A stretch of DNA of 64,000 nucleotides, taken from Antedon mediterranea (lineage: Eukaryota > Echinodermata > Crinoidea > Comatulida > Antedonidae). Under the pieces are notes generated by a model. That model had not been told where the DNA came from and did not search any database. It saw only the letters and a list, made by a program, of their open reading frames with translations. The stretch lies in assembly GCF_964355755.1 (NCBI RefSeq), contig NC_092675.1, forward strand, positions 14,585,312 to 14,649,311, in the 5' to 3' direction. A program made the position numbers and the translations under genes. Positions 26,501-41,500 of this stretch are shown here, piece after piece; the stretch's first letter is position 1, and every line of letters begins with the position of its first letter.

Positions 26501-29500
26501 TACTATATACTATATTCAAATTGAAATCAATCATTGTTGTAGTATGACACAAATAAGTGTGTTTTAAGTTCCCCCTTAAAAATGTTCAAGGAAGAAGCAC
26601 TGCGGAGCTGGTATGGAAGAGCATTCCATAGAGTCGGCGCGGCCTTCATGAAACACCTTTCACCATACGATTTGGTTTTAACTCTAGGAACACATAAAGT
26701 AAAAGAATCCTGTGATCGTAATGGCCTATTTGGTTGATAAACCTTCAGCATATCATTGATGTAAGTCGGCTCCTGATCATGCAATGCCTTGAAGGTGTGT
26801 ACAAGTAACTTATACTTTATGCGTGCCTGCACCGGTAGCCAATGGAGCTCCTTTAAAATAGGTGTAATGTGGTCATATTTACAGGTTTTCGTAATTATTC
26901 GCACTGCCGTATTCTGGACTTTTTGTAATTTATCAATAGTTGTAGTCGGCAGACCATAAAGTAAGGCGTTACAATAGTCCATACGAGAGATCACCAGCGA
27001 CTGTATCAATGATTTCGTGGCATCATATGTTAGATGACGTCGGATATGAGAGATGTTACGTAAGTGCATATAACACTGCCTCGAGATCGATTGTACATGT
27101 GAATCCATAGTAAGATGTTTGTCGAATATTACTCCGAGGTCTCTCACAGTCGACGTTGGTTTTAGAACTATGTTTCCGACATTCACGTTCAAATTTATAC
27201 TGGTCTTAGTGTACCGTGACGAAAAGAGTATCACTTCCGTTTTTCCTTCATTTAATTTCAGTATGTTTTGGGTCATCCATACCTTGACATCTGAAACACA
27301 TTTTTCCATCGAAATTAGAGCAGATTGTATTTCTGACTTGTCATTTGGGCGAAAAGAAACGTACATTTGCGTATCATCCGCATACAACTGGTAGCCGAGT
27401 CCATGTCGCCGAAGGATGTCTCCAATGGGCTTTGTGTACATCGAATAAAACTTTGGTCCAAGGACCGATCCTTGCGGTACTCCATATTTAAGGGGAAGTG
27501 GATTCGAACGCGCATTATTAATGAACACTGATTGATAACGATCCTTCAGATAAGATGAAATCCATGCTAGGGCATTTCCACGTACTCCAAAATGATGATA
27601 AAGCCGTTGAAGTAGTGTCTGATGGTCGATCGTATCAAAGGCGGCTGAAAGGTCAAGTAGTATAAGCGCAGAAGCGTAACCCTTGTCTAGAGACGTGATA
27701 ATGTCACTTTGGACCTTCAGAAGGGCAGTCTCCGTTGAGTGAAATTTCCTGTATGCCGACTGATTGCACTCATGAACGCCATTAATTACAATGTGTTCTT
27801 CTAGGCTTGCGTCAACAACTTTTTCAAGGATTTTGGACATGAATGGTAAGTTAGATACAGGTCTATAGTTCTTGAGAGTCTCCGGATCTAGGTTACATTT
27901 CTTTATGAGAGGTTTAAGAAGCGCCTGTTTAAAATCACGTGGAACGTAACCCGTCTGTAGTGATGCATTGACGATAGCTGTTATCAAAGGCAGAAGTTCT
28001 TCAAGGCACTCCTTCAGGAGCCATGTCGGTAGAGGATCTAATTCACATGACTTACTCTTTGATTTTAGGATGATTGTTCGCACTTCGTCTAGAGAAACCG
28101 TCGTATATTCCACTAATGGTGTTGCATCAAACGTGGTCTCTCCAGGATCTCTCTCTTGAACATTAACTTTGTCAACATTCGCCGATATATCATGACGAAT
28201 ATCTGCAATTTTAGAATTAAAGAATGAAATAAAGTCCTCGGAGAGTTCTTTGGCGCATGTGCGTTTCGGTAGAGTCGGGTCATCAGTTTCACCGAATAGA
28301 TGTCTTGACAACTTAAATAAACATTTTTGATTTCGATCACAGGCAGCTATCTTTTCAGAATAGTAATCGATTCTAGATTTATGTAGTAGTCGATTTACGA
28401 TTGAGCACTGACCACGATAGTGTTGATGATCGACTGCGAGTTTGGTCTTGCGCCATTTGCGCTCTAATTTCCGTCGAAGATGCTTGGCTTCGTGGAGATG
28501 ATCAGTGTACCAAGGACAATTAGGTCTCTGCACGATAACCTAAAGCCTATTTTACACTAGACGAATTTATTCGCGCGACGCGAATTATTTGGCCGCGAAA
28601 AAGTTCGCGCGATTGTATATTTTATTTTACACTAGCAATTCGTGATTCGATTCGCTCGGTAGTTTTCGCGCCATTAGCGGTGATTAGCGCGAAATTAAAA
28701 TGGCTGCAGTGAATGTTAGACAACTTTTACTTATAAAATCACGATTATTAACTATGTTAATACTAAGGAGGAGACAACAGACACGGATGCAGCGATTTAG
28801 AAGAAGACGACGGTTTTGGGTAAGGAAGATATATGAAGAACGTGAGCAAAAGGGAGAATTCCATCTTCTCGTTCAGGAACTGAAACTGCACGATGCAGAA
28901 TACTTCTTTCGGTGTTTTAGAATGTCTCCAGAATTGTATGAACACCTCTTGAGTTTAGTAGGTCCACATATTCAGAAATCTACGACTAAAATGAGACAGC
29001 CCATCGGCCCAAGTGAACAATTTACAGTTTGTCTGAGATACTTAGTGACTGGAGATGCACAAGTAACAATAGGTGCAAGTTACCGCATGAGCCCAGCAAC
29101 AGTAGGAATTATAATAAATGAAACGTGTAATGTTCTCTGGACGGTCCTAAACCAGGAAGGTTATATAAAACACCCATCGTCAGAGGATGAATGGAAATGC
29201 ATTGCCAAAGATTTTTCTGATCACTGGAATTTCCCAAACTGTCTGGGTGCCATAGATGGGAAACATGTTGTCTTGCAAGCACCAGCAAATTCTGGATCAG
29301 CCTATTTTAATTATAAGAAAACATTTAGCATCGTACTCATGGCAGTCTGTGATTCAAATTATCAATTTACTTTGGTAGATATTGGGGATAGCGGTCGGCA
29401 AAGCGATGGAAGTGTGTATAATAATAGTCATTTGGGGTATGCAATTGAAAATAATTTGTTACACATCCCAGGACCACGACGGCTCCCAAATTCAGACAAA

Positions 29501-32500
29501 CGTCTTCCATTTGTATTTATTGGAGACGATGCATTTGGATTGAAACCCCATATGATGAAACCATTTCCGTCACAGAATTTGTCTATGGATAAACGCGTCT
29601 TTAATTATCGGTTGTCTAGAGCAAGAAGGGTGATCGAGAACACTTTTGGAATAGCTGCAAGTAGATTCAGAATATTACGAAGGCCCATTATTGCCAGTGT
29701 ACAAAAAGTAATCCTAATCACAAAAGCCATTGTTGTACTTCATAACTTTTTGATGAAAACAAATGCAATTAATAATAACAATTATTGTCCACCAAACTTT
29801 GTTGACCGTGACGGACCATCCGGATTTAGAGGAGGGGATTGGAGAAAAGACAACGATGCTATTGGGGGATTGCAACCTATGCAGCGACTTGGTTCTAACA
29901 ATTATTCAAACAATGCTGCTACAGTCCGACAAGACTATATGCATTATTTCAATAATGAAGGGCAAGTAGAATGGCAATGGCAACTGGTGAATCGTACTGT
30001 AACTTCACGTGATGTGTCTTTAGATGAATGAACTACTGGAGAGTGATTTATCAACGTTGACAACTATTTTATTTTAACATGATACAATACAATACAAAAC
30101 TAAACTCAATTGTGACTACACTGGCATCAGTGAATGTTCATCACATTTACATTTAAGTATAGGAAAAATGGTTGCAGTACTCAAACTTTAACTAATTTTA
30201 AGAGTAAAATAAAAACATGAATGCTATAGCCTATAAAAGAGTAATTACATGCACAAATGTAACACTAAACTAACTAATTTCTATTGATTTACCATTTTGT
30301 ATGTAATGTACAAGCTTCACAATTATTTGAAATAAAATGCATTGTATTCGAGGTTGTACCGATATGTTATTATTGTATATTGTATTTCAGGATCTTGTCT
30401 CGAGCAAGGGACAAGACATCTGTTAACGATTGTGCAACAGGGTTTGATTAACCCAGTCCAACAGACATCAGTGAATTTTACTGAGGCCAAACAAAAACAT
30501 TTGTTGCCAAATATAGACATAATATGAAAGTTAATTAATGACATTCTATCTATAGGCCTACATGTTATTCAAAGTCAAATTCTAAGTCAAATAACAACTG
30601 GCTGACTTTGATCATCGCAAGTCTTCTTTTTCTTAACGGCAGTGACGAGATGATCGGAATGAGGCTTCTACAATACAAAGACACCTCGTTATCATTGTCT
30701 GGTTTTGTGGTCAGCGACATTATCGCTTCATTTGTTGTTTCCAGGTTTTGTAGTAGAATTGTATTTAGTGGATCCGATGACTGACGCCCCTTTGACCCGT
30801 GTCTGTTTTTAGGAGGGGGTGCTGGTGTTTCAGTAATTTTTCGTTTGGCACAAACAATCGGATTGTTAATACTAGTATCACTGGACGTTGATGCAACATC
30901 TTCAATGATCCCTGGTTCTGGTTGAAGGTTGCTTTCGGTGGGTTTGTTAGCTGTGCGGTCATGTAAAAACCTCATTTGCTCGAAATACTTGCACTTTGGC
31001 AACACCGATGCGCCAGCACCAGATCTCGTCAGTTTGGTTCGCTTGTCTAGGCATTTCTTCAAACTGTCTTTGAGGTTCTTCATTTGTTTCTGCAAGAACT
31101 CAACTGAAAACAATTAAAAATGTATTTATTTACATTTTATTTGTTTAATACTTGAATGATCAAAATGGTTACTTATATAACTTATAGCAGTAAGCTGTCA
31201 TTTATATACCATTACCAGCTAAATATTAGTATTTATTAATATAATTCATATTATGGTTTATTTTACTGTTTACAATTTATTACATTTCTGGTCTGGATTA
31301 TATTTTTTGCATATATATTTTGCAATAAATATTGAAGAAATTTCACACAAAAAACATAATTTAAATGAGTTCTAGGACGGGTAGAATAGCAAATGTTTAC
31401 TCTGTACACCTCGACCGAGGGCCCTTTTGGCGGCCCCCTGGCCCCCAGCCAACAATGGTGCTCGCTGCGCTTGCAACCTGACCACGCTACGGCCCTGATG
31501 ATTAACCATCGTTTTCATATTAATCACAGACTGATATTTTTATTTACGAAACTAAAATTATAGAACAGTAGTATACCTAGGCCTAGGCTAGGCCTAGTAC
31601 TACTTACCGTCTTTGTTAAAGACTTGCCCTATTTTCACCCAGGCAGTTTGTTTCATCGGCCTGTTCTTATAGCCCTCACAGTGAGTGTCCCAGAGACATC
31701 TATATTTTCTGACCACTTCCAAGAACAGTTCCTTGTCAAATTCTAGTGCAAAATTTGGCTCTTCGATGTTTTCCTCGATATCAGTAGCATCAATTGTACT
31801 ACTATAAATTGAACTAGTAGTACTAGTATCACCGAACCATGACATATTATTATTATTTTCATCCATTTTTTTCTCGGGGGGGGGATGAGGAATAAAAGGT
31901 CAGGTCTGGTCAGGTTACAAGTATGACGTCGAAATCTCTATCGATTTGATTGGCTTGCGCTTTATTTCGCTGCGACGATCAACGAAAAAGTTAAAACTGG
32001 TCGAACTCACTTTTTCGTCGCGGCGAAAAATTGCGAGCTGCTAGAGCGATGCAGCGAAGGTGACGTTTCAAGGAAAAAACAAACAGCGCATGCGTATCCT
32101 CGAAATAATTCGCGTCGCGCGAATAAATTCGCCTAGTGTAAAATAGGCTTTAGTACGTAAAGGTGCATGTTTGTCAATTAATGATCGCAATGAAATATCA
32201 TATGTGGACAACAGTTCATCGACAGGATTTAATAACGATGTCGAAGAGACGAATGACTGGATATCTTTCCGAAACGTATCAACATCGATGGCTCGTAACT
32301 TGCGGAAGGTAACCTTCTTATAGATCGGACTAGGTTTCGCTATAGCTGTTCTAAAATGAACGGCAAGGTGATCACAAGTCATTTTCCCACTTTCATCAGA
32401 AAGGCCTGGATCGGTTACTGAGATATTAGATACCATACAGCTTGTATCCCTAACAATAACTACATCCAATGTGTGACCATGGTTGTGTGTCGGGTCCTTC

Positions 32501-35500
32501 ACAAGTTGTTTTAGACCATGCGACTCAAGAATATCAACAAAACGCTGAGAGTTACGATCTTCCGCGACATCTAAATGGAAATTAAGATCTCCTAGAATTA
32601 GAATGTCTTTTGGAATTGTTACATACGAGGAGAGAAACGTAGACCATTCATCGAAAAAATCACTGATCTTTAGGCCGTTTACAGTAGATGGTGGCGGACG
32701 ATAAACAGTGGCAACGCGCAATATCACACCATCTATATCAACATCACAGTCCATGTATTCAAATTGAGTAAATCCTCTATCTTTGCTGGAACGTACAATT
32801 TTGGTTTTTATTGATGTTTTGGTCAATAAAGCTACTCCACCGCCATGTCGACAGGGACGTGGTATATGCTTAAAATCGTAACCTGATGGAACTAATTCTT
32901 CTATAGAGGCTTTATCAATAGACGTTCCCAGCCAAGTTTCAGTTATAGATAAAATGTCGAGATCATTAGTTGATATAAAATCATTGATAGATAGAGTTTT
33001 ATTCTTGACTGACCGTGCGTTGAAACAACATACATTAAGCTGTTGTTTAATTGGAATGTTCTTATTTACTTGACATTTCACAATGACACGGTTACGTTCA
33101 TTCATATACGTCGGATAGTGTTCGTTAAAATGTGCTTTAGTTCTTTTAGTTATTCTCACGGATATCCTTCTTTTCATTTTGCAACCAGCTTTGGTCCCGC
33201 GAACTGTAGGGACTGTTCGGCATATACCAAAGGCCTTCATTGTTCTATACAGTTTACTAGGCACAGGTGTAACCGTAGCTGGCCGGCATAACTGCATGAG
33301 TGCGTGACTAGAATACCTAAGCATAGTTAGTTAGGCTTACCGTTACTCGAATTAAGATTTTCAAAAGCAAGTAAAATCCACCTTCCTGTTACAAATTAAA
33401 TAGCGCTACAATATCTTGGTAACAACTATCATCATCTGTACAAACTATCTACTTTATTTCGTCGTCTTATGAAATTCTATTACATATTAGTCTAGAATAG
33501 CGAATGTGCAGCCCGTACATGAGCGCAGCCAGTCTGTATGTTTAAATACAAGGTGCATGTATTTATGTCATTTGTTAGAAAATATAATGGTAATCAGTTG
33601 ATAATAGTTTGTTGTTATTGAAATCCATCTCACACATTGACGATACAAGATGTCAGCCTAGGTCAAACCTTGTTTCGCGTCATAACAGGAAACGTTCTGA
33701 CTTACAGTAGCGTCGTACGCTAAAACGGTACTATCAACCGTTTTCCACTACAACGCTACAACCGTTGTACGACGCATTGTACGCTAATCCCCAACTGTTC
33801 AGACACACATTCTTTTAGCGTCGTACGCTAAAACGGTCTAACGCCATGGGTCTGAACAGGGCCTTAAACCCGGAAATTACTTTGACCGGGAAGAATTGAA
33901 ATTGAGATGAAAATCTAATGTTGAAATCATAAATTTTGTTAAAAAACTCTTTATAATATCTTCCTAAGCAGGGCATCACGTATGGAAAACCCAGGAGAGC
34001 AACAAATCGCTCTCCTCAAATCACCGAGGAGAGCAATTCGCTCTCCTTGCAAAAATTTTAAATCGCTCTCCTCAAATGTTTATGTAAATATGTAAAAAAA
34101 TTACAATGTTTTGAATTTGACCACAAAAGTTAAATTCTATTGGTTTTGCTACCAAAAAAAAATTATTAGCGCACACTGCCGCTATAATCTATTATATTAT
34201 AATCTATAAATCTTTTATTAATAAATACAGGGCTGAAAATTAACCTTTAAACCATAGTGGCCAGCAGGGCCAGTTGAAGTTGAAGGATGGTCGCCCTTAT
34301 TAAAAATGGCTGGCCCTTATTAATTTTGTGTACATTTTAAATTACTCTCCCCAAAATTCCTCCCTCCTCCACTCCCCTCCCACACCCACATTCACACAAT
34401 ATTTTCCGTGGGGATCGTCATTGAAAAAAATCAATCCAATTTTTTGTATGGTCTAGATTGGGTTTCAGGGGCCTGCCTGGAGAATCCTGACCAACATGTC
34501 TTTAGCCTAGGCCTAGCTTTTCTAGCCTAGCTTGTTGGCCTACAACCTGTATTTCATAAATTATACAATTCTAACATGCAATAGCCATTAAAATATTGAT
34601 AATAAGTTACAAAGTATCATTTTAAAATAATTAAGAAAGATATTTAATCGTGTTTACATGTGTCACACATGCACGCACAATTTGGGGAGAGCTACCTTCC
34701 TTCTAGAAGATGATGACGTCACACATCAGCACGTGTTTTGAGGAGGATTTGAGTGACCAAAATTGGTTGGAACTTTTGAAGAAATAATCCATCAATGACT
34801 AATGACATAATTAAAGTAACTAAGTTTTTAAATAATAAACATTATATTTAGGCCTCCTATTAATGTTTCCTTTTAAAATTAAATATATTTTATAAACTCG
34901 TTCCATAAAAACATGCAGTAAGCATAAAAGAAACAATTATTGGTTGCTGTAAAGGAGGTATTTCTATGACACCGTACTGGATGCACTATGAGGCGATGAA
35001 GTAAACTCGTCCTTGAATGCAGGCAGGGGAATCCCCTTGTTTGGTACCTAACCTCGCACTGTGAGATGGAGCGTGATTAATTGCTCTCCTTGAAGGTTGT
35101 TGATCGCGCTTGCGATCCTTAAAAAAACGAGGGACTGCTTTTAGCTTTTCCATCATATCGGGAGATTACACACGTCACGTGTATACAAAAGTTGTACGTC
35201 CGGTCGGCCTCGTGTTTTATTATTAGTAGACTAGATAGCTAGCTAGCTAGACTCTGTTGTTGTTTACTTTGCTTCGTCGTCGTCGAGTATCACTCCGCCG
35301 CCTTTTCGAGCTTTTATAATTTATGATGATCGATTGTCTAGGCCTGTCATTGTAAGCGTTTTTCACATTTTTAACTTTTAAAAATCCACGTGTTTTTAGG
35401 CCTCTTGACAGAAAAATCAACACTGTCAAAAGCTAGGCTCTATTTTGAAAATTAAGGAGCGCGATAAATTGCTCTCCTCGAAGCCTGTTGAGGAGCGCGG

Positions 35501-38500
35501 TCGCGCAGGCGCTCCTTATAAATGATGCCCTGCCTAAGATAGAAATATGGAACAATAGCGTCGATGTGAACATTAATGTTATCAAATCTACGTTTCGAGG
35601 TACATCTCAGATAGATCCAAGGCGGAGATTTGTACCGAAATTTTTGCATTGTGCTCGCCTATGTCAGAATTAATTTATATATAGATTATTAACAATTTCA
35701 TTAACAATTTTAATTTATGTACTAGAATACACACCTGAAAATAACTTGAGCTGAATGTGTTATCAACACAAACAAGAATACCACCAATTGCATGAACTAC
35801 CTCACAAACTACTTGTATGTCCACTAGACGCAATAAAGGATTTGTAGGCGTCTCCAACCAAACCAACTATGCATATAAAAAAAAAACAGAAATATGATTT
35901 GACATTCCCTGCCGATTTCACCAGCCGCAGATTTAGGCAGGGTATAAACAAATAGGCTTACCCCACTAAAATTTAACAGCAATGTGTCTTTTTAAAATAA
36001 AATAATGACAACCCGATGGATCGTTTCATCATTTATGAAATATTTAGTCCCCCTCTTATCTATAATGCTGGATCCGCCCCTATTCATATATTTGCCAATT
36101 GTAAAGTGCCGGTATTATGTTCACCTATGAAATCGTCCAGATACTGTACAAACAAATTAAATTCAGATTCGATTTATTAAGTGATAATGATAATTGTTTT
36201 CTTGGCAGAAAAACACAAGCAAAACAATACAAACATAATATTTACATTTGTGATCAACTTGGAACTAACAACTGATCAAGCAATATAAAATACAAAAGAC
36301 CTGACCTATCTTTGGAACTCCTTGTTGTGTAGTCTAATTGCGCTAGGTAAGAATGAAAATTTATGTCTATTTGTTTTAACTGAATATGAGACTCATCAGC
36401 TAAAATACCATTTAATCTAGATATAATTTCATCATTATATTTTGTGTGATCTTATCACTTGGTGGATAACCGCATGTTATTGTCAGGACCTTTTTTTTTC
36501 TATCTTATTCTTATTTCTTTCCCAGAATGTTGTTGCATGTGTATCTCTAATTTTTGTGGACATAACATCGTATAACTTTGTCAGAAGATTGACCTTAGAT
36601 GTGCAGACAATTTTTTAATATGATGTTAGAGTCGCGCAGCTTAAGTTACGCATGATTTTATAAAATGGTTTCTCATAAATTCTGAGCAAAAAAATATTTT
36701 TCAACGAAACTTTATGAAATTGTATTTCATAATAGGGTCATTCCATAACAAATCACCCAAAAAAAATGACATTTTAAACCCTACTTTCTTCAAATTTGCT
36801 CAAATTTGGTTTTTGGGTTATTTTTAGCTAAAAAACCTGAAATTTTTAATTTGAGCACCATACGACCAACGGTTCGCGCGCTACGCGCCATCGTTTCTTC
36901 GCGATTTTTCGCGGGCTATACTTAAATGACTGTATCTCCGTAACGTGTGGACCGATTTTGTGGTGACAGGTATCTTTGGAAAGCTAATTGTTAAAGGTAT
37001 CCAAATCTTCTATTTACTTTTGAGATTACTATTTAAAAGATGAACTTATTCTATTCCATTTGACCTAGGATTTGACCTTGTGGGACAAATTTGTTTTAGA
37101 TGAAATTTTGTGAAAATTATCTCCTACATGATATAAAAAAATTGGAGATATATTATTTTTTGTTTGCTTTCTAGCTCATTTCAAAATTGGCTTACTTCAA
37201 CAATTCTGGTATTTCTATACAGTGTAGATGTATTGTTGACATTATATCACTACAAAATTTACCTCTTAATACTATGGGTGTCACTGTCAGATTATTTAAG
37301 ACTATAACAATGCTTTAATTATATTTTCATGCTTTTTTTTTTCGTCTATACAGTATATTTCAATCTGTTATAGCTTCTCAGAATGAAAAGTGACCCACAT
37401 GATTAAACTTATTAATTATGGAAGCTGTTGAATTGTAGATATGACTTCCTATAAAAATTTTGTCTATCTGATGTCATGACGTCATCATATGGCCAGTTGA
37501 ATTCAAAAAGTCATATTTTCATCTCTTTCGTAAATTTCCACCGCATTTAAAATAGCGCGCATCTTGCTTTTCGTCTCTAAAATTCTTCAAATTTTCATTA
37601 ATGTAATTATTTAGATAATTATCTTCTAAAATTGCTATCTTTATATTACATTTTGATGATGTCATCAAGTTAAAAATTGGATTAAAAAATGGGTCTTGTT
37701 TCAACTTTGCCACACTGTATGTAACATATACAGAGTATCATAAATACTGTTATGCTTTATGACACAAAATATGTACAATTCAACACTGTAAACATATTTA
37801 ATTCATGTTATAGGATGGCATAATAATTGTTGGCGATAATACAGTATAATGTATGTGGTGCATGTTGCGTTTGCGCGAATAACCAGCTCTCGTCAAAGTG
37901 ACGAGTTCATATTAAGTTACAATTTGTTTTATGTACCTAATAATCCGATCAATTTCCTCTGAACGGTGCGAAATCAGAGAAAAACAGCTATTTCAGGAAG
38001 GTTTTCATTGTTCAATGTATCTCTCTTATTTGACCGATTGTAAATTTGGCAATGAAAAACATGATTTGCTTTAAAAATGCTAGCGTTTATTCTAGAATGG
38101 TACATCTAGACATGTTGAAAACACTCATAGTTCATGAAAATTGTACACAATACATTTAACAAAAACATTGTTGTAATGTAAACCTGACAATGTACTTACT
38201 GTATAATACACAAACGAAAAAAAAATGCACAAGGCAGAACTTTCTATATTTTCTTGTACAGTAGAATGGTTTTAGTTGGTGAATAAGAGAACCAATGAGC
38301 AGTCTATGGCAGCCTGTGTGTAGATTGGAGGGTTTGCACTCATTCAGCAACATTTTTACAATAACTACATAAATTGTTAATACTTACTTTGGTGTTAGAT
38401 TTGATAGCCTTTTTAACATTATTAACATCACGGCAATCAACAAAATCTATTTCGATACCCATGTTACGAAGAACCTTCTGAAAATAACGATTTGAACCAC

Positions 38501-41500
38501 CATACAAATCGTCCATGCTAAGTACATGATCGCCAGATTTGAGTAAATGGCAGATTGACATCATTGCTGACAATCCAGAACTGAAAGCAAATGCTATTTA
38601 AAAAAAAAAAACACTGATTTAAAAGCCTGATTTAACCAAAAATAACTCCGATTATAATTTAAGATTATTGTATCATTCATGCCGCCATGTTATAAGGGTT
38701 AATTCTCATTTATACAGTAATAAGTATCACAAAGAACAGACAGTAACAAGATGACCTACAATTTATCTTAATCTTCTGTTCAGAGTCCGTTTTTTCATGA
38801 TGATGATAATTGCTGATAAATAATTACTACATTTTGTTATTACTTAATTATAGGCTTAATGGAATGTAAAATTGAAAATAAATATGAAACAACTTCATTA
38901 TAAATTCAAATACTGAATGTCTGCCGAGAGAAATAGGTTAAACAAATTACTGAATTTAATAACTCCATATTCTTGTATTCTAATCAGTTAATAAAGTTCT
39001 AAAATAAATGGTCAAAAACACCAATGATTACATTGAAATGCCATTTATAGTGAGCAATTTTTAGCTGCAAAATAACTGTTTGATTGACCTATAACAAAAA
39101 GTCAGAAGAAACACCATTCAATGCCTGGCCTTTAGGTTTAGCATTGTGCCTCTAAGTCTAAGTATGGAATGCTTTAATTTAAAAATATGGCAACATATTG
39201 AGACATACTGTACCATATTTGGCATTATCCAATGATGCAACACACTGCTCAAGAACATCTCTTGTAGGGTTACCCCCTCTACTGTAGTCATAACCCTGAG
39301 AAAGAGTTAAAATATTGCTATTAATATTATGTAACCTATACTATAGTAGGTTATTGAAAATTTAACAACAAAAGGGTTAAAACAGCATATAATATTATTC
39401 TATCCTTTCTATATTATATCTATAATAAAAGAAATACTTTGCATATTTAGAGTTTGCTTTTAGGGATTCAAATTTTTTTCGCTACGATTATAACTATAAA
39501 AATTAAATTGTACCCCTTTTTTTCACTCTTTTTATATAATTAGGCAATTCCCAGCATGCAACGTGCAAGCTTCACCCACTTTGTAAACAAATTGATCTGC
39601 ATGTAATTACTTTTATCTGCTCAGTGTTCTCCCCAGGCCTTTGAAGCGTCACGGTACCGTGACGCTTGGGTTCTCTACCGTGACGCTTTACGGTCGGCCG
39701 TGACGCTTAAAACCTTATCCGTGACGCTTAAAAATATCAACCGCAACAATCTAAAAATAGATTAACAGCCAGGTACGGTACTTTCTCAAGAGCTGAGGCG
39801 CGGCATGCATAAAGAGCCTAATGCATACGAGACACGTGACATGACCACTAGACGAAAAACAAAAGACTGCGTAACAAAGTGTTAAACAACTGAGACTCGC
39901 TTTCACCGGCCGCCGCCGAGAGATGTAAACACGTGTTTTGTTACTGCCATGTCTCTCTTTCGATCTCTAGTATTTGGCTGTTGTCTAAAATGTAGTAACT
40001 TGTATATTGTAAATAAAGTAAATGATTGATTGTATTGTTTTTCTTGTAAAAATGTTATGTGTATTAAAAATAAATATCGATGATATTATTATTTTCAATA
40101 TCACACTGAATTAATCGACTCTATCGGTGGGATTTACTCTTTCGTCGGTAACATACGCACATCATCAAATGATTTCTAGGCGCAATTCAATGCTAGCTGC
40201 TTTGATCGTATAATACATTCAAGAAGGCTACAATCGTTTTCCTATTTGCTAGTGCGCTAAAGTCTTATTTCACTTAACTGGTACATTTGTACATCGGTGC
40301 TAGAATGTTTTAGGCCCTACTTCGTGAGAAAGTCGAGTGACAAGGGATGTCACATGGTATTGTGATATCAGTACTGCGATACTGTATGTATGTCACATGG
40401 TGCTTTCACCAGCCGCCGCCGAGAGATGCACGTGTTTTGTTACTGCCATGTCTCTCTTTCGAATGTTTTCCTATTTTAGTGCGCTATGAAGTCTTATTTC
40501 CGGGCAACTAGAGGTGTCTTACTAATGAGTAGGCCCCCGATGTTTGTATTTGAACGCAAAAAATGTTTTTTTATCGCATATGTTTACCTGCCGGCGGAAA
40601 AAAAAAGTAGGCTACGATCGTTTTAATGTTTGCTAACGCGCTATGAGGTGTCGTTTCCGGCTAACTACAGTTGCCTACTGATGAGTAGGCATATTTTTTT
40701 TTCATATATCGCGTACAGTGTTTACCTGCGGAAAAGTAGACTCAATCGGGCTGTTTGCTAGCGCGCTATGAGGCCCAATTTTAAGGTGTGGTATTCACAA
40801 TAAGTTGCTTAACAATTTGGAGTCAAAAGGAAGTCGAAATAAAAACAGGTGCGAAACGGAACTAGCGCCCAAAAATTGACGTCTACTATCTTTAGATAGG
40901 ATTTTAATTAGCAAACAATACATTGTTTGTTTGCATTGTCCATGCTTCTAAAGGCGATGACAATGGTGTTTACTAACCCTACGAACCACCCTACGATCGA
41001 CGCGTAGATAATTATCATAACAATACATCGTTGGACTACGTTAAGAGAATAAATGACCTACGATGAATTTTACGTGCGAGAGTACCATTTCCGGCCATCT
41101 AGAGGTGTCAATTACCAAAATTCGGCTCGCCACAGGCCCAACCATGGTGGGCCTGTGCCTCGGATACTTAATCAAAATAATGGCTCTCCTCAACATATTG
41201 AGGAGAGCCATTAGGAGCTGTCCTCTTATATTTATAAATTAAGGTCTGGCTATGAAGTGTCCTTTCCGGCCAACTACAGAGTTGTCCTACTGATGAGTAG
41301 GCATTTTTTATTTCATCGGGGAATTCCCCTTGACGTTCGTAATGAACGCAAAAAATGTTTCTTATCGCGTATGTTTACCGGCGGAAAAAGCAGGCTACGA
41401 TCGTGCGGTTTGCTAGCGCGCTATGAAGTGTTTTTCCGGCCAACTACAGAGTTGTCCTACTCATGAGTAGGCCTAGTTTTATTTCATCGGAGAATTCCCC

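Larger units (their letters stand above)
28540..32153. mobile_element. PIF/Harbinger element, apparently complete
   Basis: Terminal inverted repeats of about 51 bases (beginning CTAAAGCCTATTTTACACTA) differ at one position. Between them lie a DDE transposase on the plus strand and a MADF-domain protein on the minus strand in convergent orientation, the two-gene plan of autonomous Harbingers. It sits inside the LINE ORF. The host words next to the ends (CTA on one side, TAG on the other) do not give a clean three-base duplication. Confidence 0.9.
26085..33400 (-). mobile_element. CR1-like LINE, interrupted by a Harbinger element
   Basis: Endonuclease (32,160-33,324) and reverse transcriptase (26,527-28,539) lie on the same strand and in compatible order, separated only by the inserted element. 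The 3' end, near 26,090, has the GCGCCTTTGAGCATG...GGGCGCTATAGAAATC motif followed by an (AAAT)n-like tail. The exact 5' end was not identified. Confidence 0.85.
25412..33863. mobile_element. TIR element with TTA duplication (Harbinger-like, non-autonomous)
   Basis: The left end GGCCCTGTTCAGACCCATGG and 14 more bases are repeated inverted at 33,830-33,863 without mismatch, and TTA flanks each side (25,409-25,411; 33,864-33,866). A three-base TTA duplication points to PIF/Harbinger. Subterminal TTCAGACCC and TACGCTA words are repeated inside. After removing the LINE within it, only about 1.1 kb of its own sequence remains, without coding capacity. Confidence 0.75.
24315..35684. mobile_element. 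Outer repeat of the nested insertion in CTH intron 4
   Basis: The left end has a hairpin (CTAGAGGGTGAGC with GCTCCCCCTCTAG), and the right end matches the repeat at 690-822. The intron flanks on both sides are parts of the duplicated block ending ATTATTAA, so everything between was added. About 2.8 kb is not accounted for by the inner insertions. No protein of its own was seen, and the precise boundaries are inferred. Confidence 0.5.

Noticed and set aside
27119-27394. Open frames on the plus strand opposite the LINE reverse transcriptase
   Set aside because: They are antisense shadows of a well-supported RT frame and have no domain of their own.
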